DNA of 64,000 nucleotides. It comes from Massilia sp. 9I. Its GTDB lineage: Bacteria; Pseudomonadota; Gammaproteobacteria; Burkholderiales; Burkholderiaceae_D. The notes below the pieces were generated by a model. It was not told where the DNA came from. It worked only from the letters and a program-made list of their open reading frames with translations, and ran no database searches. Where the stretch lies: positions 755,651-819,650 of the forward strand of contig NZ_LR733275.1 in NCBI RefSeq assembly GCF_902506415.1, written 5' to 3'. The position numbers and the translations under genes were made by a program. Shown here one piece after another: positions 35,894 through 44,974 of the stretch (positions within the stretch are counted from its first letter, which is position 1; each line of letters starts with the position of its first letter).

Positions 35894-36127
35894 GCGAATC
35901 TTTCAGGATTATTAAATATTTGTCACTTTCCGTGATCTTTAAGGAATTATTTGCACACAGAGGCAAAATGGCATCATTTGTACGGCTTTTTACCTCAGGG
36001 GCGAAATGATACACATTTGGATATATTTTTGCACAAGGCATCGCCGTTTTCGAAGCCAAGCTCCAATACGGATCGACGTGCGCAGGCCTCCGGCGGGTGT
36101 CCGGATGGCGTCGGTATGGCGGGGGAT

Positions 36128-36149
36128 GCCGTCCCGGACACGGGACGGC
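36128..36149 (-). terminator. Stem-loop after the 74-residue gene
   Basis: Perfect 9-bp stem gccgtcccg with cgggacggc around GACA, eight bases beyond the stop of the gene at 36157-36381. No T-run on that strand. Confidence 0.5.
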
Positions 36150-36156
36150 GGCAGGC

Positions 36157-36381
36157 TTACTTCTTCTTGGCTGCGGCCTTGGCCAGAGCGCTGCCCTGGT
36201 ACAGGGTGCGGGCGTCAGTGTGGGCGCGCTCGAGGGTGCGCATCTCGGGCTTGTCGTCGTGTGCTACGAAATATTCTTTGTCCTGCGCGGCGACGACGAT
36301 CTTGATGGCGGCGGCGTCCGCCACGCCGTATTTTTCGACGATCAGGGTGGTGACTTCGTCGAGGTATTCTTCATAGGTCAT
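36157..36381 (-). CDS. Hypothetical protein, 74 residues
   Basis: Not recognised. Starts MTYEEYLDEVTTLIVEKYGV and ends in a basic Ala/Lys tail (AKAAAKKK). Soluble, helical. ATG 36381 has a GAGAGG site at the right distance; an earlier ATG at 36399 has none. Upstream is the epimerase gene, with only 14 bases between them, so they may be cotranscribed. The basic tail hints at nucleic-acid contact but nothing more can be said. Confidence 0.72.
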   Translation of the reverse strand: MTYEEYLDEVTTLIVEKYGVADAAAIKIVVAAQDKEYFVAHDDKPEMRTLERAHTDARTLYQGSALAKAAAKKK

Positions 36382-36395
36382 GCTGGCCTCTCTTT

Positions 36396-37322
36396 TCAAG
36401 TGCCCGATTGTACGGGAGGCCGACGCGCTTCGGCTACTGCAGCCGCCAGTGCCGCCGCCACGTCGGGATAGCGCAAGCGCACGCCGAGCTCGCGTTTCAG
36501 ACGCGTATTGTCGAGGCGCCGCGACTCCGACATGAAGGACAGCAGCGTCGGCGTCACCACCGCCTGCAGCGCGGCGCGCGGCAGGCGCGGCGGACGCGCG
36601 AGGCCATGGGCATCGGCCACCGCATCGAAATAGTCGCCCATCTTCATGCGGGTGTCGTCCACCGCATGCACCACCCGTCCCCCGCGCGCACGAAATAGCG
36701 CCCGCGCCACGATGCGCGCCAGGTCGTCGGCGTGAATGTGGTTGGTGTACACGTCGTCTTCCGCACGCAATGCCGGCGTGCCCTGCTCCAGGCGCTTGAG
36801 CGGCAAGCGGTCGGCGGCGTAGATGCCGGGCACGCGCAGGATTGCCAGGCGCGCTTCCCTTGCTAGCGCCCAGGCGCGCAGCACGCGCTCGGCGTCGACG
36901 CGCCGCAGTGCGCGTGCGTTGCGCGGCGCCACCGGCCGCGTCTCATGTACCAGTTCGCCGCCGCAGTCGCCATACACGCCGCTGGTGCTGACGTAGACCA
37001 GGCGCGCGGTCTTGCCGAGCGCCGCGACCAGGTGGCGCGTGCGGCGATCGACGCTGCCTTCCGGCTGCGGCGGCGCCAGGTGCACGATCCAGTCGGCCAG
37101 GCCGCGCAGGCGCCCCAAGGTCGCGGGCTGGTCGAGGTCTGCCACCACCGGCACTGCCCCGGCGGCGCGCAGCTCGGCGCAGCGCTCGCGCTGGCTGGTG
37201 AGGGCGAACAGGCGAAAGCGCCCGGCAAGCAGCGGCAGCAGGCGCATGCCGACGTCGCCGCAACCGACGACGAGCAGGCGCGGCCGCCTGAACAGGTTTG
37301 GTTTGGTCATCACGGCAGGCAT
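36396..37322 (-). CDS. NAD-dependent epimerase/reductase (SDR, YeeZ-like)
   Basis: 308 residues. Extended short-chain dehydrogenase fold: LLVVGCGDVGMRLLPLLAG binds the dinucleotide, VADLDQPATLGRL follows, and YVSTSGVYGDCGGELVHE carries the active-site Ser/Tyr region. The typical YxxxK is replaced by ALRRVDAERVLRA, as in YeeZ-like proteins, so activity is uncertain. The start may be 37322 or ATG 37310; neither has a strong ribosome site. Role unknown. Confidence 0.85.
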   Translation of the reverse strand: MPAVMTKPNLFRRPRLLVVGCGDVGMRLLPLLAGRFRLFALTSQRERCAELRAAGAVPVVADLDQPATLGRLRGLADWIVHLAPPQPEGSVDRRTRHLVAALGKTARLVYVSTSGVYGDCGGELVHETRPVAPRNARALRRVDAERVLRAWALAREARLAILRVPGIYAADRLPLKRLEQGTPALRAEDDVYTNHIHADDLARIVARALFRARGGRVVHAVDDTRMKMGDYFDAVADAHGLARPPRLPRAALQAVVTPTLLSFMSESRRLDNTRLKRELGVRLRYPDVAAALAAAVAEARRPPVQSGT

Positions 37323-37347
37323 TGTATGCGAGCCGGCCGCGCGTCGC

Positions 37348-38043
37348 TCAGGCGACGGTATCGTCGGCCGCCCTGGCTGCCGCCGCAGCCAGCACCGGCA
37401 TGGCCACGATCAGGCCAAGGCCGAGCGGCAGCATCGCCACCAGGGTCATGAGCGCGCCCAGCACGACCACCGTCAGGAAGGGCAGCGGATTGCGTAGCGA
37501 TGCCGCCACGCTCAGGACCAGCGCGCGGCCCACCTTGACGCGCCGCTCCACCACCAGCGCCGGGGCCATCCAGATGGTGGAAAACACCAGCATCACCAGC
37601 AGCTGGGCGAAGGCGAATGCATAGAACATGCCCTTGCCGAAGTGCGTGGCGCTGTACAGGCCCTGCATGGCGGCGCCGGTGGCGATCGCGCCGACGATCA
37701 TCACCTGGACCATCGACACGGCGGCCAGGATGAGCGCCAGCAGCCACAGCGAGGGATTGCGCCAGGCGCCGCTGCCGGCCAGGAAGGCCTCGCCTTCGCG
37801 GTCCATGCGGCAGTAAGCCGCAACTGTCCCGAGGTAGATGGTGGCCACCATCGGATACAGGATCCCGCCGCGCGTGCCGAGCAGCCATACCAGGATCAGC
37901 GCACCGGCGCTGAGCACGACCAGCGGCTGCCAGCGACGGCGGAAACAGGCCCACCCGGCTGCCAGCCAGGCCAGCCCCGCGCCATGAGGCACCTGGAGGA
38001 TGGTGGTGTTCGGCGCCGCGGCCGGGGTATCACTGGCTTGCAT
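37348..38043 (-). CDS. BPSS1780-family membrane protein
   Basis: 231 residues with about six hydrophobic helices. The opening IVLQVP-like stretch (ILQVPHGAGLAWLAAGWACF) and ATIYLGTVAAYCRMDREGE, IWMAPALVVERRVKVGRAL, FLTVVVLGALMTLVAMLPLG are typical of this betaproteobacterial inner-membrane family. Function unknown. ATG 38043 has an AGGA site; an upstream reading is not supported. It is divergent from the ferredoxin-reductase gene. Confidence 0.85.
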   Translation of the reverse strand: MQASDTPAAAPNTTILQVPHGAGLAWLAAGWACFRRRWQPLVVLSAGALILVWLLGTRGGILYPMVATIYLGTVAAYCRMDREGEAFLAGSGAWRNPSLWLLALILAAVSMVQVMIVGAIATGAAMQGLYSATHFGKGMFYAFAFAQLLVMLVFSTIWMAPALVVERRVKVGRALVLSVAASLRNPLPFLTVVVLGALMTLVAMLPLGLGLIVAMPVLAAAAARAADDTVA

Positions 38044-38198
38044 GGGGTTCCTCGAGAAGTCGATGCCGATGGATTGTATAGCGTATCGCCCATGCCTTTT
38101 GGCAGGGCCGGCAGAAAACCCAGGCTGGATAGCGGCCTGCGGGACGCACCTGCAACGTGTAAAATAGCCAAGAGTTATACAACCTGCAAAAGCCATTT

Positions 38199-39221
38199 AT
38201 GACGTTCCAGATCACCGTCCAGCCCAGCGGCCACCAGTTCAGCTGCGAGGCCGACGAAACCGTTCTCTCCGCCGCCATCCGCGCCGGCATCGGCCTGCCC
38301 TACGGCTGCAAGAACGGCGCCTGCGGCTCGTGCAAGGGCAAGGTGCTCGAAGGGGAACTCAGCCACAAGCCGCATCAGCAGCGCGCCCTGTCCGACATCG
38401 AAAAGACCCAGGGCATGTCCCTGTTCTGCTGCGCCGTGCCGCAGCAGGACCTGGTGATCGAAGCGCGCGAAGTGGGCGGCAGTTCCGAGTACCCGGTGCG
38501 CAAGATGCCGACCCGAATCGCCGGCATCAAGAAGGCCGCGCCGGACGTCGCCATCGTCACGCTGCAGCTGCCGGCCAACGAGGCGCTGGCCTACCGCGCC
38601 GGCCAGTACATCGAATTCCTGCTCAAGGACGGCAAGCGCCGCGCCTACAGTATCGCCTGCGCGCCGTCGTTCAGCGGACCGCTGGAGCTGCACATCCGCC
38701 ACCTGGCGGGCGGCCTGTTCACCGACCACGTGTTCGGCGCCATGAAGGAGCGCGACATCCTGCGTTTCGAAGGCCCGCTCGGCACCTTCTTCCTGCGCGA
38801 AGAATCCAGCAAGCCGATCGTGCTGCTGGCCTCGGGCACCGGCTTCGCCCCGGTGAAGGCGCTGGTCGAGCACCTGATGCACCTGAAGTCCACGCGCCCC
38901 GTGCGCCTCTACTGGGGCGGCCGCCGCCCACAGGACCTGTACATGGACGAACTGTGCCGCGCCTGGGAAACCACGCTGCCGGACTTCCAGTACATCCCGG
39001 TGGTGTCGGACGCGCTGCCTGAGGATGCCTGGCAGGGCCGCACCGGCTACGTGCACGTGGCCGTGATGCAGGACATCCCGGACCTGTCGGGCCACCAGGT
39101 CTATGCCTGCGGCGCGCCAATCATGGTGGAATCGGCGCGGCGCGACTACGTGGCGCAGTGCGCTCTGCCGGAGGATGAGTTCTTTGCGGATGCGTTCACG
39201 TCGGAAGCCGACCTCGCATAA
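38199..39221 (+). CDS. 2Fe-2S ferredoxin/FAD reductase (CDP-6-deoxy-glucoseen reductase-like)
   Basis: 340 residues. The N-terminal plant-type ferredoxin domain (1-90) has C-x4-C-x2-C in YGCKNGACGSCKGKV and a fourth Cys in SLFCCAVPQ. An FAD-binding barrel follows (RRAYSIACAPSF, about residue 145) and an NAD(P)H domain (LASGTGFAPVKALVEHLM, YACGAPIMVE). It moves electrons from NAD(P)H through FAD to the iron-sulfur centre. The name comes from AscD-like enzymes, but the true partner in this organism is unknown. A hairpin and a paired repeat follow. Confidence 0.92.
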   Translation: MTFQITVQPSGHQFSCEADETVLSAAIRAGIGLPYGCKNGACGSCKGKVLEGELSHKPHQQRALSDIEKTQGMSLFCCAVPQQDLVIEAREVGGSSEYPVRKMPTRIAGIKKAAPDVAIVTLQLPANEALAYRAGQYIEFLLKDGKRRAYSIACAPSFSGPLELHIRHLAGGLFTDHVFGAMKERDILRFEGPLGTFFLREESSKPIVLLASGTGFAPVKALVEHLMHLKSTRPVRLYWGGRRPQDLYMDELCRAWETTLPDFQYIPVVSDALPEDAWQGRTGYVHVAVMQDIPDLSGHQVYACGAPIMVESARRDYVAQCALPEDEFFADAFTSEADLA

Positions 39222-39224
39222 TCC

Positions 39225-39359
39225 GTAGGGTGGGCGGCTTGTGATCTGGTCCACCGGACCAGATCACCGCACGTGGTGAATGTTATCGGCTCCGTTTTCG
39301 TGCCGGATGATCTCACTGTAAACTACCACCGCGTGGGCGGGAGACCCGCCCACCCTACG
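39225..39359. repeat. Inverted-repeat element between ferredoxin reductase and MFS genes
   Basis: The ends 39225-39238 and 39346-39359 are perfect 14-bp inverted copies (cgtagggtgggcgg and its complement). Inside are a perfect 12-bp stem at 39241-39267 (gtgatctggtcc with ggaccagatcac) and a 9-bp hairpin at 39333-39353. About 135 bp, non-coding. This looks like a MITE or REP-type dispersed repeat. The first inner hairpin could also end the upstream transcript. Confidence 0.7.
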
Positions 39360-39424
39360 AAAATCCGCCACTTCGGGCACAATGGAATGCTAACGACTTC
39401 CAGCATCGTCCCCGAAAGCCCTAC

Positions 39425-40684
39425 ATGTCCCTGCTGTCCTCTTCCAGCGGCCTGGCCGTCCTGCGCAACCGCAACCTCTCCTTCTACCTGTCGGCGCGCT
39501 TCCTCGGCACCCTCGCGGTGCAGATGCAGAGCGTGGCCATTGGCTGGCAGGTCTACCAGATCACCGGCAGCCTGTTCGACCTCGGCCTGATCGGCCTGGC
39601 GCAGTTCGCGCCCTTCCTGGTGCTGATCCTGTGGGCCGGCCACGTGGCCGACCGCCACAACCGCCGCAACATCGTCCTGCTGTGCATGGCCACCCAGCTG
39701 CTGTGCAGCCTGCTGCTGGTCGGCTTCACCGCCAGCGGCAGCAACATCGTCTGGCCGGTGTTCGCGATCCTGGTGCTGTTCGGTTCCGCGCGCGCCTTCA
39801 TGATGCCGGCCTCGCAGGCGGTGCTGAAAAACCTGGTATCAGACCGCGATTTCAGCCAGGCCGTGGCCCTGAGTTCCTCGACCTTCCACGTGGCCGTGAT
39901 CGCCGGTCCGATCATCGGCGGCCTGCTGTACGCCTTTGGCCCAATGACCGTGCACATGGTCGCGGCCAGCCTGCTCACCGTCGCGGTGCTGTGCATGTCC
40001 GGCACCCGCGCCGCCAAGCAAGTACGCAGCCAGGGACCGGTGAGCCTGTCCTCGCTGCTCGAAGGCCTGCGCTTCGTGTGGTCGCGCCCAATCGTGCTGG
40101 GCGCAATCTCGCTCGACCTGTTCGCGGTGCTGTTCGGCGGCGCCACCGCCCTGCTGCCGGCCTATGCGCACGACGTGCTGCACGCCGGCCCGCAGGCCCT
40201 CGGCCTGCTGCGCACCGCGCCTGGCCTGGGCGCGGCCCTGTGCTCGATCCTGCTCACCTTCTTCCCGATCACGCGCCGGGTCGGCCTGTGGATGTTCGGT
40301 GGCGTTGCGGTATTCGGCCTGTGCACGCTGGTGATGGGCTTCACCAGCAGCTTCCCGGTGGCCCTCGGCGCCCTGTTCCTGCTCGGCGCGGGCGACATGG
40401 TGAGCGTCTACATCCGCCATCTGCTGGTGCAGTACGAAACGCCGGACGACATCCGCGGCCGCGTCAGCGCGGTGAACTCGGTGTTCATCGGCGCCTCGAA
40501 CGAGCTGGGTGAATTCGAATCGGGCGTCACCGCCGGCTGGCTGGGACTGGTGCGCGCAATCCTGCTCGGCGGCGCCGCCACGCTGGCGGTGACCGGCCTG
40601 TGGGCGGTGCTGTTCCCCGTGCTGTCGCGCATGGACCGCTTCCCGCACCACGAAAAAGAACAGAACGAACGGGCGCAGGCGTGA
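39425..40684 (+). CDS. MFS transporter (EntS-like, MFS_3)
   Basis: 419 residues, twelve transmembrane helices. Motifs of the enterobactin-exporter-like subgroup: LSFYLSARFLGTLAVQMQSV, LWAGHVADRHNRRNIVLLCM, VLFGSARAFMMPASQAVLKN, and DDIRGRVSAVNSVFIGASNELGE (written in parts: DDIRGRVSAVNSV, FIGASNELGE). Substrate unknown. Its stop TGA overlaps the GTG of the response regulator (GTGA), so transporter and two-component genes form one translational unit. Confidence 0.9.
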   Translation: MSLLSSSSGLAVLRNRNLSFYLSARFLGTLAVQMQSVAIGWQVYQITGSLFDLGLIGLAQFAPFLVLILWAGHVADRHNRRNIVLLCMATQLLCSLLLVGFTASGSNIVWPVFAILVLFGSARAFMMPASQAVLKNLVSDRDFSQAVALSSSTFHVAVIAGPIIGGLLYAFGPMTVHMVAASLLTVAVLCMSGTRAAKQVRSQGPVSLSSLLEGLRFVWSRPIVLGAISLDLFAVLFGGATALLPAYAHDVLHAGPQALGLLRTAPGLGAALCSILLTFFPITRRVGLWMFGGVAVFGLCTLVMGFTSSFPVALGALFLLGAGDMVSVYIRHLLVQYETPDDIRGRVSAVNSVFIGASNELGEFESGVTAGWLGLVRAILLGGAATLAVTGLWAVLFPVLSRMDRFPHHEKEQNERAQA

Positions 40685-41370
40685 AGCGTGAGGCGCTGAG
40701 CGTACTGGTGGTCGAAGACCATCCGACCATTGCGCGCCAGCTGGTCGACTTCCTCGAGGGCCTCGGCTGGCAACTTGACCACGCCGGCACCGGGGGCCTG
40801 GCGATCCGGCTGGCCACCGAGCACCCCTATGACGTGGTGCTGCTCGACCTCAACCTGCCCGACGTCGACGGCCTGCAGGTCTGCCGCGCGATCAAGGCCA
40901 CGGCGCCGCGCAACGTCCCGGTGCTGATGCTGACCGCACGCGATGCCTTCGAGGACAAGGCCCAGGGCTTTCGCGATGGCGCTGACGACTATCTGGCCAA
41001 GCCTTTCGACCTGCGTGAGGTCGCCCTGCGCTGCGAGGCGCTGGCGCGCCGCGGCGTGCTGCACCAGCCGCAGGAACTGCGGGTCGGGCCCTTGACCCTC
41101 CTGGTGCGGGAGAAGCGCGCGCTGTACCAGGATGTGCCGCTTGGCCTGACCCAGACCGGCTTCAGCATCCTGCTCCTGTTGTGCCGCGAGCACCCGCACC
41201 CGGTTTCGCGCTCGGCGCTGATCCAGCACCTGTGGGGGGCCTCGCCGCCCGACAGCGACGCGCTGAAGTCGCACATCTACACGCTGCGCAAGACGCTGGA
41301 ACAGGCCTCGAACTGTAAGCTGCTGGCCACCATCCTGCAGCTCGGCTACCGGCTCGACCTCGATGACTAA
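40681..41370 (+). CDS. OmpR-family response regulator
   Basis: 229 residues. Receiver domain (1-120) with acidic pocket in VLVVEDHPTIARQL, phospho-acceptor D56 in VVLLDLNLPDVDG, and the conserved Lys in DYLAKPFDL. A winged-helix DNA-binding domain follows (LTQTGFSILLLLCREHPHPV, DALKSHIYTLRKTLEQ). GTG 40681 overlaps the MFS stop. It overlaps the kinase gene at its 3' end by eight bases. Expected to be phosphorylated by that kinase; targets may include the esterase or transporter next to it. Confidence 0.93.
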   Translation: MKREALSVLVVEDHPTIARQLVDFLEGLGWQLDHAGTGGLAIRLATEHPYDVVLLDLNLPDVDGLQVCRAIKATAPRNVPVLMLTARDAFEDKAQGFRDGADDYLAKPFDLREVALRCEALARRGVLHQPQELRVGPLTLLVREKRALYQDVPLGLTQTGFSILLLLCREHPHPVSRSALIQHLWGASPPDSDALKSHIYTLRKTLEQASNCKLLATILQLGYRLDLDD

Positions 41371-42577
41371 GTCGATCCGCCGTAGCCTGTTCGCCGCGCT
41401 GGCAGGCTTCACCATCCTGATCTGCCTGTGCTACACCGGCCTGGCGGTGGTAATCGCCTACGTCACCGAAGACATGCTGGTCGAGCGTCTGCTCGAACGC
41501 GAGGCGCAGGCAGTCGAGCGCCACCTCGGCCGGCACGGCAGCCTGCCCCGGCCCTCGTCCGACCTGATCGCCATCCATGCCAGCCGAGCCAGCCTTCCCG
41601 CCGCGGTACAGGCGGCCACCGCACCCTCAAGCCTGCGCGCCGAGGTATTCACCGACACCGGCCAGCACTATCACCTGATGGTGCGCGACATGCCCGGCGC
41701 GGGCCGCGTTTACCTACTGGCCGACGTGGCGCCGATGCTGGTGGTGTCGAAGGTGGTGCAGGACGTCGGCGGCGTGTTGATCTTCTTCGCGCTGCTACTG
41801 GTCGCCCTCGCCCTGCTGCTGGCCTGGCTGCTGGCGCGCCGCCTGGTGCTGCCGCTGCAGCGGCTCGCCGTGGAGGCGCGCGCCCTGCATCCAGGGGGTG
41901 TGGCCGCCTTCAGCGCACGCCACCGCCCCGACGAAATCGGCGAACTGGCCGAGCGCCTGGAATCGAGCTTCAACGCCCTGCAGGCCGCGCTGCGCCGCGA
42001 GCACGATTTCACGCGCGACGTCGGCCACGAACTGCGCACGCCGCTCACCGTCATGCGCAATACGCTGGCGTTGGCCGAGGCGAGAAGCCTGCGCCCTGAC
42101 GAATTGACCCAGCTGCGCACGGGCCTGGACGAGATCGGCGCCAGCATCGACGTCTTGTTCGCACTCGCGCGCGCCGAGCACGTCGGCCACGAGGTGTTCG
42201 ACCTGCGCGCCAGCATTGAGACCTGCATGTTGCGGCTGCCCGGCGCGGCCGAATGGAGTGAAGAGCGCCTGGCGCTCAGGCTGCCGGAACGCCTGCCGGT
42301 GGAGGGCAACCGCCACCTGGCCGGCGTTCTGCTCAACAACTGCATCGGCAATGCGCTGTTCCATGGCGGGCCAACAACTCGCCTCAGCATCGCATGGGAG
42401 CACGGAAGGCTGAGCCTTGCCAACACAGTGGACACCGGCCAGCACGGCCAGGTGCAGGGTTTTGCGCACGGCCAGAACCTGCTGCGGCGGGTGGCCCGGG
42501 CCATGGGCTGGGACATCGCTTTCCACCCTGGCCCCGACAGCTACCGAGTGGAGATCCTCCCTTTGCCCGCATCATAA
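41363..42577 (+). CDS. Sensor histidine kinase with degenerate ATP-lid region
   Basis: 404 residues. Transmembrane helices at about 10-32 and 135-158 flank a 100-residue periplasmic domain. A HAMP-like segment leads to the phosphoacceptor H222 in RDVGHELRTPLTVMRN. The ATPase N-box is LLNNCIGNALFHGG, but the G1 region reads LSLANTVDTGQHG, without a normal DxGxG, and the C-terminus is short. The kinase may be slow, act mainly as phosphatase, or be a divergent subtype. Directly coupled to the OmpR-type regulator before it. Confidence 0.9.
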   Translation: MTKSIRRSLFAALAGFTILICLCYTGLAVVIAYVTEDMLVERLLEREAQAVERHLGRHGSLPRPSSDLIAIHASRASLPAAVQAATAPSSLRAEVFTDTGQHYHLMVRDMPGAGRVYLLADVAPMLVVSKVVQDVGGVLIFFALLLVALALLLAWLLARRLVLPLQRLAVEARALHPGGVAAFSARHRPDEIGELAERLESSFNALQAALRREHDFTRDVGHELRTPLTVMRNTLALAEARSLRPDELTQLRTGLDEIGASIDVLFALARAEHVGHEVFDLRASIETCMLRLPGAAEWSEERLALRLPERLPVEGNRHLAGVLLNNCIGNALFHGGPTTRLSIAWEHGRLSLANTVDTGQHGQVQGFAHGQNLLRRVARAMGWDIAFHPGPDSYRVEILPLPAS

Positions 42578-42649
42578 AAAGCCGGCGGATTTCACCGCGA
42601 TTTCACCGTCGCCCCCCTACGCTGGCGGCTCCATTACTACGGAGCCCCC

Positions 42650-43525
42650 ATGAAAAAGATCCTGATCGCCCTGCTGGTCCTGTCCAGCGCCTGCAGTACC
42701 GCCTTCGCCCAGGTCGGCAGCCTAGTGCACAAGGAAGCAAAGCGCCGCTACATCGTCTACACGCCGCCTTTATACCAGAGCGACACCCAGCCCTATCCGG
42801 TCGTCTTCAACTTCCACGGCAGCGGCATGAGCATGGCCGAGCAGATGCTCTACACCGGCATGAACCGGGCCGCGGACCGGCACCGCTTCATCGTGGTCTA
42901 CCCGCTGGGCATCGAGCGCGACTGGAACGTGGGCTTCGGCACGTCCTACCTCGGCGGCAGCGACGACGTCGGCTTCACCGAAGCGCTGCTGGCAAAGCTC
43001 AAGAAGGATTACCGCGTCGACGCCGGCCGGGTGTATGCCACCGGGCTGTCACGCGGCGGCTTCTTCGCGCTGCGGCTGGCGGCCGAGCTGCCGCAATCCT
43101 TCGCGGCGGTGGCTTCGGTCGGCGCGCCGATGCCCGAGCCGGTGATCCAGCACCACGGCAAGCCGGGCAAGGTAGGCGTCATGCTGATCCACGGCACGGC
43201 CGACCAGGTGGTGGCCTATGAGGGAAAGGCGGGCGGCTACCTGTCCGCGGCCGACAGCCACCGCTACTGGATCAAGCACAACGGGCTCGCGTCCTCAGCC
43301 GAACAGTCGCGCGCCATCGACGCGGACAAGGGCGACGGCACCGCTGTCAGCATCATCGAACAGGGCGACCGGGAGACCCGCGTAAGCCTGGTGACGGTCA
43401 AGGACGGTGGCCACACCTGGCCCGGCGCCGATGCCTTCAATGTCGGCCTCCCGATAGGCAAGACCACGCGTGACGTGGACGCAAACGAGCTCATCTGGCA
43501 GTTCTTCGCGCAGCATCGCCGCTGA
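42650..43525 (+). CDS. PHB-depolymerase-like secreted esterase
   Basis: 291 residues. A signal peptide (MKKILIALLVLSSACSTAFAQ) is followed by an alpha/beta-hydrolase of the LpqC/poly(3-hydroxybutyrate) depolymerase group. Nucleophile Ser in YATGLSRGGFFALRLAAE, acid in LIHGTADQVV, His in DGGHTWPGA. VVFNFHGSGMS supplies the oxyanion loop. It would cleave ester bonds in the periplasm or outside the cell; the substrate may be a polyester or a feruloyl ester. It follows the two-component genes by 72 bases and may be their target. Confidence 0.88.
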   Translation: MKKILIALLVLSSACSTAFAQVGSLVHKEAKRRYIVYTPPLYQSDTQPYPVVFNFHGSGMSMAEQMLYTGMNRAADRHRFIVVYPLGIERDWNVGFGTSYLGGSDDVGFTEALLAKLKKDYRVDAGRVYATGLSRGGFFALRLAAELPQSFAAVASVGAPMPEPVIQHHGKPGKVGVMLIHGTADQVVAYEGKAGGYLSAADSHRYWIKHNGLASSAEQSRAIDADKGDGTAVSIIEQGDRETRVSLVTVKDGGHTWPGADAFNVGLPIGKTTRDVDANELIWQFFAQHRR

Positions 43526-43637
43526 GGAACATGGTCGGCCTTGCAACTTGCGGGACCGGCCCCACCTGACTTAACAGGACGCGGTGCAAATCGCGCCGCA
43601 GGTAAGATGTAAGCGTTATGACAACAGGAGCAAATCT

Positions 43638-44012
43638 ATGCAAATTAACGTCAATACCGACCGCACCATCAGCAACAGCCCGGGCCTGGAAGAACATGTG
43701 CAAACGGTGGTCAACGGGTCGATTGGTCGTTTCAGCGACCATCTCACCAGTGTCGAAGTGCACCTGAGCAATGAAAACCGCGAAAAGCACGCCGACGGCG
43801 GCAATTCGTGCATGATGGAAGCCCGCGTGCGTGGCTACCAGCCGGTCGTGGTCCATGAGCACGCCGATGAATTGCACCAGTCGATTAAAAACGCTGGCAA
43901 TAAGCTGGCGCGCGCGCTCGACAGCGCACTTGGCCGACTGCAGGACAAGAACAAGCATACGTCGCCCGCCATCGATGACCCCTTGTCCGACAAGCACCTG
44001 ACTGATTCGTAA
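43638..44012 (+). CDS. HPF/RaiA-family ribosome-associated protein
   Basis: 124 residues. Beta-alpha fold of the hibernation-promoting factor family: QINVNTDRTISNSPGLEEHV, RFSDHLTSVEVHLSNEN, MEARVRGYQPVVVHEHADEL, and NAGNKLARALDSALGRLQDK. It carries no C-terminal dimerisation domain, so it is the short type. The normal role is binding the 30S subunit in stress. A CAGGAG site precedes ATG 43638. Ends at a strong palindromic terminator. Confidence 0.85.
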   Translation: MQINVNTDRTISNSPGLEEHVQTVVNGSIGRFSDHLTSVEVHLSNENREKHADGGNSCMMEARVRGYQPVVVHEHADELHQSIKNAGNKLARALDSALGRLQDKNKHTSPAIDDPLSDKHLTDS

Positions 44013-44020
44013 TGCGTCCG

Positions 44021-44047
44021 GCGTACGCCCTGCTCCTGGGCGTACGC
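44021..44047. terminator. Bidirectional terminator-like palindrome
   Basis: Perfect 10-bp stem gcgtacgccc with gggcgtacgc, 7-base loop, between the convergent HPF-like and cobalamin-binding genes (8 and 2 bases from their stops). T-runs are weak on both strands. Confidence 0.65.
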
Positions 44048-44049
44048 TG

Positions 44050-44856
44050 TTATCGCGCCGCGCCTTCCACCATTGCCCGTACCTCGCGCAGATAGCGCAG
44101 ACCGGCCAGCGCGCGACTGCCGTACCACGACATCATTTCCCCATCGACCAGGAAGACCGGGATGCCGAGCTGCTTCTCGAGCGCGTCCGCGTGCGCTTCC
44201 GTGAAGCGGTAGGGCTCGGTGGACAGCAGCACCGCGTCGAGCTGGCCGACCAGTTGTTCCGACCAGTCGAAGCGCGGGTAGCGGGCCTCGCCCAATTCAG
44301 GGACTTGCCAGCCCAGCTCGGCCAGCATCGCGGCGATGTAGGTGTTCTTCGACACGCTCATCCACGGATCCTGCCAGATGCAATACAGGACGGTGCGCCG
44401 CGGCAGCGCCGGTAAGGTGCGCAGGGCCGCGTATTCCTGCTCGAACTCGGCGCACCAGCGCTCCGCAGCCGCTTGGGCCCCGAAAATCCCGCCCATCAGC
44501 CGCGCCAGCGCCAGATTGTCGACCGGGACGACAGGATGCGTGACGACGATGTGCGGCACGAATTCGGCCAGCTGCTCGACCGTCGGCTTCTCGTTCTCGT
44601 CGATGTTGACCACCAGATGGGTCGGCGCCAGCTTGCGGATCTTGTCGACATTGACATCCTTGGTGCCGCCGACCTTCGGGATGCGCGCCACCGTCTCCTG
44701 CGGATGGATACAAAAGCCAGTGCGGCCGACCAGTTGATCGGCCAGTCCGAGCTCGCACAGCAGTTCGGTAATCGAGGGCACCAGCGACACGATGCGGGCC
44801 TCGGGCGCGGGAAGATGCTGGTGGCCGAGGGCGTCGACCAGGGATGGATTCGTCAT
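44050..44856 (-). CDS. Cobalamin-binding (BtuF-like) substrate-binding protein
   Basis: 268 residues. A helical-backbone metal-receptor fold: RIVSLVPSITELLCELGLAD, GRTGFCIHPQE, VGGTKDVNVDKIRKLAPTHL, VLLSTEPYRFTEAHADAL. The annotation cobalamin-binding protein is common for this family in betaproteobacteria. It has no recognisable signal peptide at ATG 44856, unlike E. coli BtuF, so it may act inside the cell or start differently. No ABC transporter genes are adjacent. Confidence 0.82.
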   Translation of the reverse strand: MTNPSLVDALGHQHLPAPEARIVSLVPSITELLCELGLADQLVGRTGFCIHPQETVARIPKVGGTKDVNVDKIRKLAPTHLVVNIDENEKPTVEQLAEFVPHIVVTHPVVPVDNLALARLMGGIFGAQAAAERWCAEFEQEYAALRTLPALPRRTVLYCIWQDPWMSVSKNTYIAAMLAELGWQVPELGEARYPRFDWSEQLVGQLDAVLLSTEPYRFTEAHADALEKQLGIPVFLVDGEMMSWYGSRALAGLRYLREVRAMVEGAAR

Positions 44857-44974
44857 GGCCGCTATTTGACCACTGTTGTTTCTGAAACGCTACCCGGTCC
44901 GCCCGGGTTGCAATGGGTTATCATTCCATGTCGTACTTACCGTGTCGTAATGACGCTTTCCACAAGAGAAACCC

